41,960 nucleotides of DNA, taken from positions 1 through 41,960 of the forward strand of contig CALIUM010000020.1 in the NCBI GenBank assembly GCA_938048735.1. Reading direction: 5' to 3'. Made by a program: the position numbers and the translations under genes. Source of the DNA: an uncultured archaeon. GTDB lineage: Archaea; Thermoproteota; Bathyarchaeia; TCS64. This document shows, one piece after another, positions 23,440-30,492 of the stretch. Position 1 is the first letter of the stretch, and each line of letters opens with the position of its first letter. The notes beneath the pieces were generated by a model. The model was not told the origin of the DNA and ran no database searches. It was given only the letters and a program-made list of their open reading frames with translations.

Positions 23440-25071
23440 CTATTCCATCTGCAGACCTCCCAGCGGCCTCTCCTTCAACATCCCCTTTAAAGCCTCCAAC
23501 CGCCCACTATCCCAGGGATCCCTACACTTTATGGTCGAGAGGGGGATCCCAAGCCTCCTGCAGGCCTCTTCGCATACCCTCTCCACAAGGGCATCGAACT
23601 CCTCAACACCCGCTAAAAGGAGGACTTGGGAGTACCCCCTCCCCTCCAAGTACCTCGCAACCTGGGTTGAGGCGAACTCAAGGGTCTCCCGGTCCAGGGG
23701 CTGGGTGGCCTCGAACTGGGACAGGGGATAGGTCTCAGAGAGCTCCTCTGGGATAACCCCGAAGGGTGCGTTGTAGAAGCAGACATGTATCGAGGAGGTC
23801 TCACTTAGTTCCTCCAGGGCCTTCAGGAGCCTCCGGTACTGGGGGCTCCTCCCATAGGGTTTAGTCCTAGGAGCCTTCACGAGAAGGAGCCTATGAGCCT
23901 CAGGGGGCCTCCCATAGTTCTCCGTCAGCCTCCTTAGATGCCTTGTGACCTGAGGCCTTGAGAGGGATGCAGAGTCGAAGATGAATATCCCCTTCCCCTT
24001 GGGGGTGGGGCTCCCCCTCTCAATGAGATCCCTGTACCTATAGAGCCTCTTAAGCGCTGAGAAGAGGGCGGGGTGGGACCTGCTCCTGGCCTCTAAGAGT
24101 TCCCAGAGGCTTCCCTCGGATATGGCCTGCTTCACCGCGTCAACCTCCGCCATCGAGATGTAGAGGTTGTGCTCCGTCAGGAGCCTTACCCTCTCCCCTC
24201 TGGTCATCTCCCTCAGCTCCTCGGCCGTGAGTCTCCTGCATATAGGGCATGAGCAGGGCAAATAGCTCAGATCCTTAAGCCTGGAGGTCCCATATGGGAG
24301 GAGGTATCTCTCGTCTCTGGCGTATATCGCGTAGGCGGCTGAGTCGAACATATCGCACCCTAAGGCGACCGCCAGTGAGAACATCATTGGATGGCCGGCT
24401 CCGAAGAGGTGGAAGGGCCTATCGGGTGGGAGGTTGGTCTTCGCCGCGACTATCATGTCTACGAGGATGGTGAACATGTAGCGCTCCATAACCTCCGTTG
24501 GGCTTCCTAGGGCGAAGATGTCGAAAGGCATCCTAGCCATCTCCTTGGCTGAGCGCTCGACAAGGTCTATGTATTTCCCCCCCTGGATGGGGCCAACCCA
24601 CATGGCCTTATCCCCCTCGATAAGGGGTAGAGCTGCCTCAGCCCTCCTCAGGGTCTCCTCCACCGTCCACTCAGCCCTCCTCCTGGAAGCCCTCCACCCT
24701 GTTGGATGGTCCAGTATAACAGCGATATCCGAGCCGATCCTCCTCTGATAGGCCAGTATCTCATCCGGGGTGGTCTCAACCCCACCGTAGACGAGTATCT
24801 GGTAAGCTCCTGAGTCCGTGGCAACCACCCCCTCATAGTCTAGGAGCTTGTGAACATCCAGCGTGGGCTCATCCCCATAGTGCCTCTTTATGATGTATGC
24901 GTTCGTTATCAGCGCCCTGCACTTGAACTCCTCCATCATCCTCCTCGGAGGGATCCTCTGATAAAGGGGATTCACAACGGGGAGGAACACCGGCGTCTCA
25001 ATGGTTCCACTCTTGGTCCTCAACCTCCCGAGCCTACCCATCAAGTCGCGGTCTCTAACCTCAAAGGCCAT
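23440..25071 (-). CDS. tgtA: Archaeal tRNA-guanine(15) transglycosylase with C-terminal DUF5591-like domain, no PUA
   Basis: Exchanges G15 of archaeal tRNAs for preQ0, the first step to archaeosine. 543 aa. Catalytic domain 1-350: VATDSGAYQILVYGG (substrate Asp), FALGSPTEVMERYMF, DMFDSAAYAIYARDERYL (nucleophile Asp) and the zinc site CSCPICRR plus TEHNLY. Residues 365-540 resemble the DUF5591/ArcS core domain (LLLVKAPRTKPYGRSPQYRR; FYNAPFGVIPEELSETYPLS), but the ArcS motif PC-x3-KPY-x2-S-x2-H is degraded, with Ala for Cys and Tyr for His. The C2 and PUA domains that normally follow are missing and are instead encoded separately at 27433-27924. Confidence 0.92.
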   Translation of the reverse strand: MAFEVRDRDLMGRLGRLRTKSGTIETPVFLPVVNPLYQRIPPRRMMEEFKCRALITNAYIIKRHYGDEPTLDVHKLLDYEGVVATDSGAYQILVYGGVETTPDEILAYQRRIGSDIAVILDHPTGWRASRRRAEWTVEETLRRAEAALPLIEGDKAMWVGPIQGGKYIDLVERSAKEMARMPFDIFALGSPTEVMERYMFTILVDMIVAAKTNLPPDRPFHLFGAGHPMMFSLAVALGCDMFDSAAYAIYARDERYLLPYGTSRLKDLSYLPCSCPICRRLTAEELREMTRGERVRLLTEHNLYISMAEVDAVKQAISEGSLWELLEARSRSHPALFSALKRLYRYRDLIERGSPTPKGKGIFIFDSASLSRPQVTRHLRRLTENYGRPPEAHRLLLVKAPRTKPYGRSPQYRRLLKALEELSETSSIHVCFYNAPFGVIPEELSETYPLSQFEATQPLDRETLEFASTQVARYLEGRGYSQVLLLAGVEEFDALVERVCEEACRRLGIPLSTIKCRDPWDSGRLEALKGMLKERPLGGLQME

Positions 25072-25192
25072 CTAGACCCACCGGGAAGACGAGCAAGCTG
25101 ACCATTCCAGAAATATCGGGATTAGAGCAATTTATCGATGAGCCCATCATAGAAATAAAATCGTGATGTGGAGATCCAGGTTTCCCTGACCC

Positions 25193-25615
25193 CTAAGCTG
25201 CCTCGCTTATGAACCTCTCGTATATGTCTTTGACCCTCTCGGCCGCTGGGCCGCTGCCCTCCACCACCCCCCTCTCTGTGACCCTTATCTTGTCCATCAC
25301 AACTATAACCCCGGCCTCAGGGTATAGCCTAACCATGTTTGGGAAAACCCTCTCAAGGCGCTCCGCCAATCCCTCTAGGTTGAAGGGGCGCTCAGAGGCG
25401 GCTATCCTCGCGATAGCTGAGCCGTAGATGAAGACCCTGTGGATCCGGGCTCCCCCCATCCCCTTTACATCTCCTAGGCAGAGGCTGAGGGTGTTCGGAT
25501 CGTAGCCCAAGAGGGTCCCCTCCACCAGGTTACCATCAGAGTCTACCACCTGAACAGACTTGTTAACTAGCTGGGCCAGCTCCTCGAAGAACCTCCTGCC
25601 AGCGGTAGATGCCAT
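25193..25615 (-). CDS. Archaeal Lsm/Sm-like protein with C-terminal extension (SmAP3-like)
   Basis: 140 aa. Residues 4-70 are an Sm fold: LAQLVNKSVQVVDSDGNLVE (Sm1), GTLLGYDPNTLSLCLGD and HRVFIYGSAIARIA (Sm2 with the IxG-like turn). The remaining 70 residues form a second alpha/beta domain, as in SmAP3 of crenarchaea. Such proteins form heptameric or larger rings that bind RNA. ATG 25615 is chosen because GGTGGAG stands just before it; GTG 25624 is an in-frame alternative. A TATA-like TTTTTATATAG at 25643-25653 gives a leader of roughly 10 nt. It is monocistronic, between tgtA and a small HTH gene on the same strand. Confidence 0.86.
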   Translation of the reverse strand: MASTAGRRFFEELAQLVNKSVQVVDSDGNLVEGTLLGYDPNTLSLCLGDVKGMGGARIHRVFIYGSAIARIAASERPFNLEGLAERLERVFPNMVRLYPEAGVIVVMDKIRVTERGVVEGSGPAAERVKDIYERFISEAA

Positions 25616-25714
25616 CCTCTCCACCCACAGATATGATACTACAGCTATATAAAAAGAAAAATGGGTCTCAGGGGTCAGCTTTTCCCCTAGAAGGCCCCGA
25701 ATAAGAAGGTGGGC

Positions 25715-25957
25715 CTACTTCATCATGTTTCTAGCGAGATCCGATGTGAAGTATTTGCCATCGTTGAACTCGAGGGCTCCCACTAGCTTGAGATCCCTCA
25801 TTATCTGGAATAGCTTGCTCTCCTTGATCTTAGACCCCTTATTCAACTGGCGTATATCGTTCCAGGACTTGGGTTCAAGGCAGAAGCTCAGAACCTTGCA
25901 GTAGTCCTCATCCTTCAAATATTTCTGGAGCTCCGCTAGAGCCTTCTCATCGGCCAT
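25715..25957 (-). CDS. Small winged-helix-like protein, paralogue of the one at 272-520
   Basis: 80 aa from ATG 25957 (TTG 25972 is upstream but lies at or before the probable transcription start set by the TATA box at 25991-26000). Helix-rich with a terminal beta hairpin (LKLVGALEFNDGKYFTSD), the shape of a single-domain winged helix. The phrase VLSFCLEPKSWNDIRQL parallels IRFCIEPRTFQEIVDHL in the 272-520 protein. It is probably a DNA-binding regulator; target unknown. It lies in a run of minus-strand genes for RNA-related and basal-transcription proteins. Confidence 0.72.
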   Translation of the reverse strand: MADEKALAELQKYLKDEDYCKVLSFCLEPKSWNDIRQLNKGSKIKESKLFQIMRDLKLVGALEFNDGKYFTSDLARNMMK

Positions 25958-25990
25958 CTGAGACACTAACAAATGATACTATAATAAGTA

Positions 25991-26000
25991 ATATATAAAT
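25991..26000 (-). promoter_or_regulatory. TATA box of the small HTH gene at 25715-25957
   Basis: Reads ATTTATATAT on the minus strand, centred about 38 nt before ATG 25957. It fixes the likely transcription start near 25969 and thereby favours ATG 25957 over TTG 25972. Confidence 0.5.
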
Positions 26001-26018
26001 TTTTGACGGTTGACCCGT

Positions 26019-26228
26019 CTAGTCGGTTCTCCGCCCCTCCCCCCTCATCTCCCCCTCCTTCAGCATCCTTATGAGGGCCACAGCCTGCTCGGGGGTCTCA
26101 GCCCTGCCCAGGAACCTGAGCTCCCCAATCCTAGCTCTATAGCCGCAGTGGGGGCAGGATCTAGTCTTGTGGATGACCTTAGTCAGTATAATCCTCCCGC
26201 ACCTTGGACAGCGCACAGCCGCATACAT
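26019..26228 (-). CDS. Zinc-ribbon protein, DUF1922-like
   Basis: 69 aa. It has two CxxC knuckles, RCPRCGRIIL and RSCPHCGYRARI, forming a rubredoxin-like zinc ribbon, followed by a helix (AETPEQAVALIRMLKEGEM). The size and layout match the archaeal DUF1922 family, whose function is unknown. The start is ATG 26228, directly abutting the stop of the upstream AK6-like gene with no gap, so it is co-transcribed. Its role may be in RNA or protein binding, but nothing in the sequence shows this. Confidence 0.78.
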   Translation of the reverse strand: MYAAVRCPRCGRIILTKVIHKTRSCPHCGYRARIGELRFLGRAETPEQAVALIRMLKEGEMRGEGRRTD

Positions 26229-26822
26229 CTACAGCTCCCCCAGAATCACCTTGGATATGGGATGCCCAAGCCAGTCTATGAACCCCCTCCGGCATGGGAT
26301 CCTCCCCTCCATAACAGAGATGATCTCCTCAGCCACCTCCTCGAGGGCTAGATCTGTTGTGTCGATCTCGCATACAATTCCCTCTTCATAGGCCTCTAGG
26401 GCCTCCACGAGGCTCAAGTCGAGGAGTTCAGCCTCAATGTTCTCCCTGATCTTCGCCTTCGCATAGCCCCTTCTCTCAAACTCCGGCTTAAGCCTCCATG
26501 GAGCCCTCCTCAAGACGAAGACCCTTGAGGCCATCTCAGCTGGGACTACATCATGGGCGAAGTGCCCCTCCACTATCATCGGCCCCTCGGAAGAATCATA
26601 CAGCTCTTTAAGCCTCTCCCTGATCCTCTCTAAGTCTGCTACTTGGACTCCCCTTTCCTCGTCGAATCCGAGGGTTAAATTCTCCTTTAGGGCTAATTCA
26701 GTTAGGTCGATGTGGGTTCCCTTCAGGCGCTTTGAGAGGATCCTCGCGACCGAGGACTTGCCCACCCCTGGAACCCCGGTCAAGACTAGGACAATCCTGT
26801 CTGAGAATCCCCTTTTTCCCAT
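26229..26822 (-). CDS. Adenylate kinase AK6/Fap7-like NTPase
   Basis: 197 aa. P-loop LTGVPGVGKSSVARILSKRL at the N-terminus, HIDLTELALKENL, an acidic segment with MIVEGHFAHDVVP (Walker B/NMP-binding area) and a lid-region VFVLRRAPWRLKPEFERRGY then AKAKIRENIEAELLD. This pattern is typical of the archaeal AK6/Fap7 family, which has adenylate-kinase/ATPase activity and in archaea and eukaryotes assists late small-ribosomal-subunit maturation with uS11. ATG 26822 is the start. It is followed at once by the DUF1922-like gene and preceded 54 bp upstream by MBF1 on the same strand. Confidence 0.88.
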   Translation of the reverse strand: MGKRGFSDRIVLVLTGVPGVGKSSVARILSKRLKGTHIDLTELALKENLTLGFDEERGVQVADLERIRERLKELYDSSEGPMIVEGHFAHDVVPAEMASRVFVLRRAPWRLKPEFERRGYAKAKIRENIEAELLDLSLVEALEAYEEGIVCEIDTTDLALEEVAEEIISVMEGRIPCRRGFIDWLGHPISKVILGEL

Positions 26823-26876
26823 AAGCCCTTCAGCCCTTCTGCCTCTTCCAAAACCGCCTTTTTCACCTTCTAGTCT

Positions 26877-27368
26877 TTAACCCCGCTCCTCCTCGGTATC
26901 CTCAGCGCCCTCCTCCTTAATCTTTATGAGGTCTCCGAGCCTCCTCCCCTCCAAGGGTTTAGAGGATGATATCTTGAATCCCTCCTCCTCCCTGATTAGG
27001 AGTTCGACCTTCAATATCCTCCTTAGTTTCTGGACAAGGGCCTCGCTTGGGACAAGCTCCTCCCTCTCCAGTTTCTTTACCACAGACTCCTTCTCCCCTA
27101 TCCTCCTCGCCAACTCCTCAACCGTCATGTTCATCCTCTCCCTAGCCTCCCTGATCCTCCTCCCATAATCCTCGACGAGGGTTATATCCTCAAGCCTAGA
27201 CAGGTCTCCAGTTGAGCCCCTCACCTTCGTGGGAGGCTTCGGCGGAGTGGGGGTCCACTCCTCATCCCCGAATCGGGCGCACTGGGAACAGACCGTTAGC
27301 CTGCTCCCCTCGATGATCCTCCGGAAAGGTTGGCCTCTTATCTCCCTTCCACAGACCTCGCAGCGCAA
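26877..27368 (-). CDS. Multiprotein bridging factor 1 homologue (aMBF1)
   Basis: 163 aa. An N-terminal zinc ribbon (CEVCGREIRG ... VCSQCARFG) is followed by a Pro-rich linker and a Cro/C1-type HTH at about 65-120 (DYGRRIREARERMNMTVEEL; RRIGEKESVVKKLEREEL), then a charged tail. This is the standard archaeal MBF1 layout; the protein is associated with ribosomes and basal transcription rather than with specific operators. The start is TTG 27368, because the zinc-ribbon Cys lies at residue 3 and no other start is in frame. It is divergent from the C2-PUA gene, with 64 bp between them. Confidence 0.92.
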   Translation of the reverse strand: MRCEVCGREIRGQPFRRIIEGSRLTVCSQCARFGDEEWTPTPPKPPTKVRGSTGDLSRLEDITLVEDYGRRIREARERMNMTVEELARRIGEKESVVKKLEREELVPSEALVQKLRRILKVELLIREEEGFKISSSKPLEGRRLGDLIKIKEEGAEDTEEERG

Positions 27369-27432
27369 CCTAACATCTAATTGTAAAACCCCTTATAAAT
27401 TATAAATTATCGGATCCCTAAACGAGGCGGAT

Positions 27433-27924
27433 TTGAGCGGCGAGCTTAGAATGGTAAGGGGGATAGCTGATTACCAGTTTGGAAGGGGCTGCGGCCAGGC
27501 TCTATTCCCCGAAGGGGTCACCTTCACCCACTCAGAGAGGACGGGGAGGATCAGGCACATATATCTGAACCGGGCCCTCCTAGCCTCCATAAGACCCAAC
27601 GATGGCCTCATAACCCTCACAATAGCAGGCGCCGAGAGGATAAGGCCCCTCCTCAAGGCCCTAGGCCTATACGTGAAGGTGGGGGATGAGGCTGCGGAGT
27701 TCATCTCAAGGGGGAGGAGTGTCTTCGCCAAGCATGTTTTGGAGGCTGGAGATAGGATAAGGCCGGGGGATGAGGTCATAGTCGTGAATGGAGGGGGGAA
27801 CATCCTGGCCGTTGGGACAGCGTTACTCAACGGGGATGAGATGCTCTCCTTCAAGGTCGGCGTTGCCGTGAAGGTCAGGAGGGGGAGGGGAGAGAAGGCT
27901 TGCTCAAATCCTCAAAGAGCTTGA
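27433..27924 (+). CDS. Stand-alone TGT C2 + PUA domain protein (detached C-terminus of archaeosine transglycosylase)
   Basis: 163 aa. Residues 8-70 match the C2 domain of archaeosine TGT (RGIADYQFGRGCGQALFPEG, GRIRHIYLNRALLASIRP, DGLITLTIAGAERI). Residues 80-152 are a PUA domain (YVKVGDEAAEFISRGRSVFA, GDEVIVVNGGGNILAVGTAL, FKVGVAVKVRRG). In euryarchaeal TgtA these follow the catalytic domain in one chain and bind the acceptor stem and CCA end. The tgtA gene at 23440-25071 lacks them, so this is likely its second subunit; it could alternatively serve another base-modifying enzyme. The start is TTG 27433 or ATG 27451. The 3' end overlaps the convergent mtd gene by 50 bp. Confidence 0.85.
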   Translation: MSGELRMVRGIADYQFGRGCGQALFPEGVTFTHSERTGRIRHIYLNRALLASIRPNDGLITLTIAGAERIRPLLKALGLYVKVGDEAAEFISRGRSVFAKHVLEAGDRIRPGDEVIVVNGGGNILAVGTALLNGDEMLSFKVGVAVKVRRGRGEKACSNPQRA

Positions 27925-28735
27925 CCTTACCCCTCAAGGCCCCGCTCCTGAGATGAACCACCCTTGAGACCGAGTCGTTCGCCTTCTCCACTTCCCTCGC
28001 CTCGTCGGCAAGCCTCGCCGCCACCCTCATAAGCTCATGGGCGGCTGCGAGTATTGGGAGATACCTCTCCCTCTCCTCAACCCTGTAGCAGCCCTCAGTT
28101 GATAGGGAGGCAACCCTCCTGGCGGCCTCGAAGCAAGCCATGGCCTTGGCGTAGGCGTAGGGGTTGGATAACCCGCTGTAGGCTAGGGCGGCTTCCTTAT
28201 CTACCAGCACCTTTGGGAGGGTTGGAGCCTCGCCCCTCCTCAGCTGTCTAATCACCTTGTCTATCTCGGTGTGGATGAGGCGGAGGACCCCGGTTACGGC
28301 TAGAACCCTTATGATATCGCTGTTGTATAGGGCCATCTCAACGGGGTCTAGGAACTCCCGTCGCGCCCCGATCATGGAGTCCGCGTATACGAGGATGTAG
28401 CCCACACCCTCGTCTGAGAGCTGCTTTGCGATCTTCTTGGAAGGCTCATCCGAGACGACGATGATTGGCTTACCCGTGGCCGTAAGGGATTTCCTGGCTG
28501 CTGAGGGGCCTGGCAGCTCGGCGTTGGGCGATACGAGGATATAGAGGTCTGTTGGGATAGTCAAGGCTAGCTTAGCAACATCATAGGCCTCCTCTTCATC
28601 CATCTTACAGCCGGAGGATACAACCCTCACCGATATATCCCTCCTAGAGGCCCTCTCATCGAGCAGGGCATCTATGAGGGTCGTGACCCCCAGATATCCT
28701 ATTTTTAAAAACGTGATCCTTACTACGCGGTCCAT
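27875..28735 (-). CDS. mtd: F420-dependent methylenetetrahydromethanopterin dehydrogenase
   Basis: Reversibly oxidises methylene-H4MPT to methenyl-H4MPT with coenzyme F420, a core step of archaeal C1 metabolism. The 286-aa length matches Mtd. Seen: N-terminal ITFLKIGYLGVTTLIDALLD with the conserved KxGxxG, VRVVSSGCKMDEEEAYDVA, YILVSPNAELPGPSAAR (the PGP loop), PIIVVSDEPSKK and YADSMIGARREFLDPVEMAL. The start is ATG 28735. It is divergent from fhs-folD, with a perfect palindrome in the shared promoter region. No other H4MPT or F420 gene is in the window, so whether it runs in the oxidative or reductive direction cannot be told. Confidence 0.94.
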   Translation of the reverse strand: MDRVVRITFLKIGYLGVTTLIDALLDERASRRDISVRVVSSGCKMDEEEAYDVAKLALTIPTDLYILVSPNAELPGPSAARKSLTATGKPIIVVSDEPSKKIAKQLSDEGVGYILVYADSMIGARREFLDPVEMALYNSDIIRVLAVTGVLRLIHTEIDKVIRQLRRGEAPTLPKVLVDKEAALAYSGLSNPYAYAKAMACFEAARRVASLSTEGCYRVEERERYLPILAAAHELMRVAARLADEAREVEKANDSVSRVVHLRSGALRGKVKLFEDLSKPSLPSPS

Positions 28736-28756
28736 AGTAACATATCTTTCATAAGG

Positions 28757-28772
28757 TTAATAAGGTTATTAA
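28757..28772. promoter_or_regulatory. Perfect 16-bp palindrome (putative operator) between mtd and fhs
   Basis: TTAATAA-GG-TTATTAA: two 7-bp arms in perfect inverted repeat around GG. It lies 22 bp upstream of the mtd ATG and 31 bp upstream of the fhs TTG, and its right arm forms part of a TATA-like box correctly spaced for fhs. A dimeric repressor bound here would cover both divergent promoters. Inference from position and symmetry only. Confidence 0.55.
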
Positions 28773-28802
28773 ATGGACTGCTGATCTCACCGGGAAGAGA
28801 TC

Positions 28803-30482
28803 TTGGAGATCCCAAGCGATTTTGAGATAGCGAGGAGGGCAAGCCTGAAACCCATAGTTGAGGTTGCTGAAGGGCTGGGCATCGAGGAGGATGAGCTTGA
28901 GCTCTATGGCAGGTACAAGGCCAAGGTGAGCCCAAGGGTCCTAGAGAGGAGCAGCGAGAGGCCCGATGGGAGGCTCATAGCAATAACTGCCATAACGCCT
29001 ACGAGGTTTGGAGAGGGGAAGACGACCATGGCGATCGGTTTGGGCCAAGCCCTCAGCAGGCTAGGGGCTAGGAACATCGTGGTTCTCAGGCAGCCCTCTC
29101 TTGCCCCAGTGTTCGGGATCAAAGGGGGAGCCTGCGGAGGGGGGTACTCCCAGGTCCTCCCAATGGAGGATATAAACATACATTTCACGGGAGACCTCCA
29201 TGCGATAGCGGCCGCCCACAATCTCCTAACATCCATGATGGAGAATCACATATTCAGGAGTAACAAATTGAACATCGACATCCACAGGATGGTCTGGAAG
29301 AGGGTGATCGACATAGAGAGCCGAGACCTGAGGAGGATAGTGGCTGGCCTGGGGGGAGAGATGGGAGGCATCCCCCACGAGAGCGGGTTCGAGGTGACAG
29401 CGGCCTCGGAGATAGCCGCGATCCACGCCCTATCCATGAGCCTCACGGAGATGAAGAGGAGGATGGGAGAGATAACCGTCGCATACACCAAGGAGGGGGA
29501 TCCGGTGAAGGCTAGGCAGCTCAAGGCCGAGGGGGCCATGGCCATACTCATGAAGGACACATTGAAGCCCAACCTGGTCCAGACCCTCGAGAACACCCCG
29601 GCCTTCATCCACGGAGGCCCCTTCGCCAACATAGCCCACGGATGCCCAAGCCTCATAGCCATAAAGATGGCCCTGAAGCTTGCTGACTATGTCATAGTGG
29701 AGCCTGGATTCGGGGCCGACCTAGGGCTTGAGAAGTTCTGCGACATCGCCTCGAGGGTTGGAGGCCTCAAGCCCGACCTAGCGGTCTTGGTAGTGACCGT
29801 TAGGGCCCTTAAGAGCCATGGAGGAGCAAACTCCAAGGGACTTAAGGAGCCTAACGTGGAGATCCTGAGGAGGGGTCTCCCCCTCCTGAAGAAGGAGGTG
29901 GAAAACGTCAGGGCCTTCGGCCTACCCGCAGTCATATGTATAAACCACTTTCCATCGGATGGAGAGGAGGAGATAGAAGCCATACTGGACTGGTGTAGGG
30001 CCGAGGGGGTTCCCGCAGCTGTTTCAGATGCCTTCCTCAGAGGGGGAGAGGGGAGCCTAGAGTTCGCTAGGCTGGTGGTGAGGGGGCTGGAGGAGGGGAA
30101 GGCTGATTTTAGATATCTCTACCCGCTTGATATGCCGATAGAGGAGAAGATGAGGACCATCGCAAGGAAGATGTACGGCGTCTCGGATATAAGGCTCCTA
30201 GAGGAGGCCAGAAGGTCCCTCAGGAGGATAGAGAGGCTCGGCCTCAGCGGGCTCCCCATATGCATGGCCAAGACCCCCCTATCCCTAACAGACGACGAGA
30301 ATATAAAGGGCCTACCTCCCGAGGGGTATGTGCTCCCAATAACAGACCTGAAGCCCTCCACAGGGGCGGGCTTCATAGTTGCCTATTGTGGGGAGATAAA
30401 CACCATGCCGGCCCTCCCCACAACCCCAGCCGCCGAGGTGATGGACATAGATGAGGAGGGAAACATAAAGGGTTTAGGCTGA
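28803..30482 (+). CDS. fhs: Formate--tetrahydrofolate ligase
   Basis: 559 aa. ATP-dependent activation of formate to 10-formyl-THF, the entry of the THF methyl branch of the Wood-Ljungdahl pathway. Seen: AITPTRFGEGKTTMAIGLGQ (P-loop-like PTPxGEGKTT), QPSLAPVFGIKGGACGGGYS, HFTGDLHAIAAAHNLL, GFEVTAASEIAAI, PAFIHGGPFANIAHGCPS and TKTPLSLTDD-like AKTPLSLTDDENIKG. It is full length compared with the roughly 555-aa family norm. The start is TTG 28803; there is no in-frame ATG before the conserved IPSDFEIA. folD follows after 10 bp, so fhs-folD is one operon. Fhs is uncommon in archaea that use methanopterin, so its pairing with mtd is notable. Confidence 0.96.
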   Translation: MEIPSDFEIARRASLKPIVEVAEGLGIEEDELELYGRYKAKVSPRVLERSSERPDGRLIAITAITPTRFGEGKTTMAIGLGQALSRLGARNIVVLRQPSLAPVFGIKGGACGGGYSQVLPMEDINIHFTGDLHAIAAAHNLLTSMMENHIFRSNKLNIDIHRMVWKRVIDIESRDLRRIVAGLGGEMGGIPHESGFEVTAASEIAAIHALSMSLTEMKRRMGEITVAYTKEGDPVKARQLKAEGAMAILMKDTLKPNLVQTLENTPAFIHGGPFANIAHGCPSLIAIKMALKLADYVIVEPGFGADLGLEKFCDIASRVGGLKPDLAVLVVTVRALKSHGGANSKGLKEPNVEILRRGLPLLKKEVENVRAFGLPAVICINHFPSDGEEEIEAILDWCRAEGVPAAVSDAFLRGGEGSLEFARLVVRGLEEGKADFRYLYPLDMPIEEKMRTIARKMYGVSDIRLLEEARRSLRRIERLGLSGLPICMAKTPLSLTDDENIKGLPPEGYVLPITDLKPSTGAGFIVAYCGEINTMPALPTTPAAEVMDIDEEGNIKGLG

Positions 30483-30492
30483 GGGGCATCAT

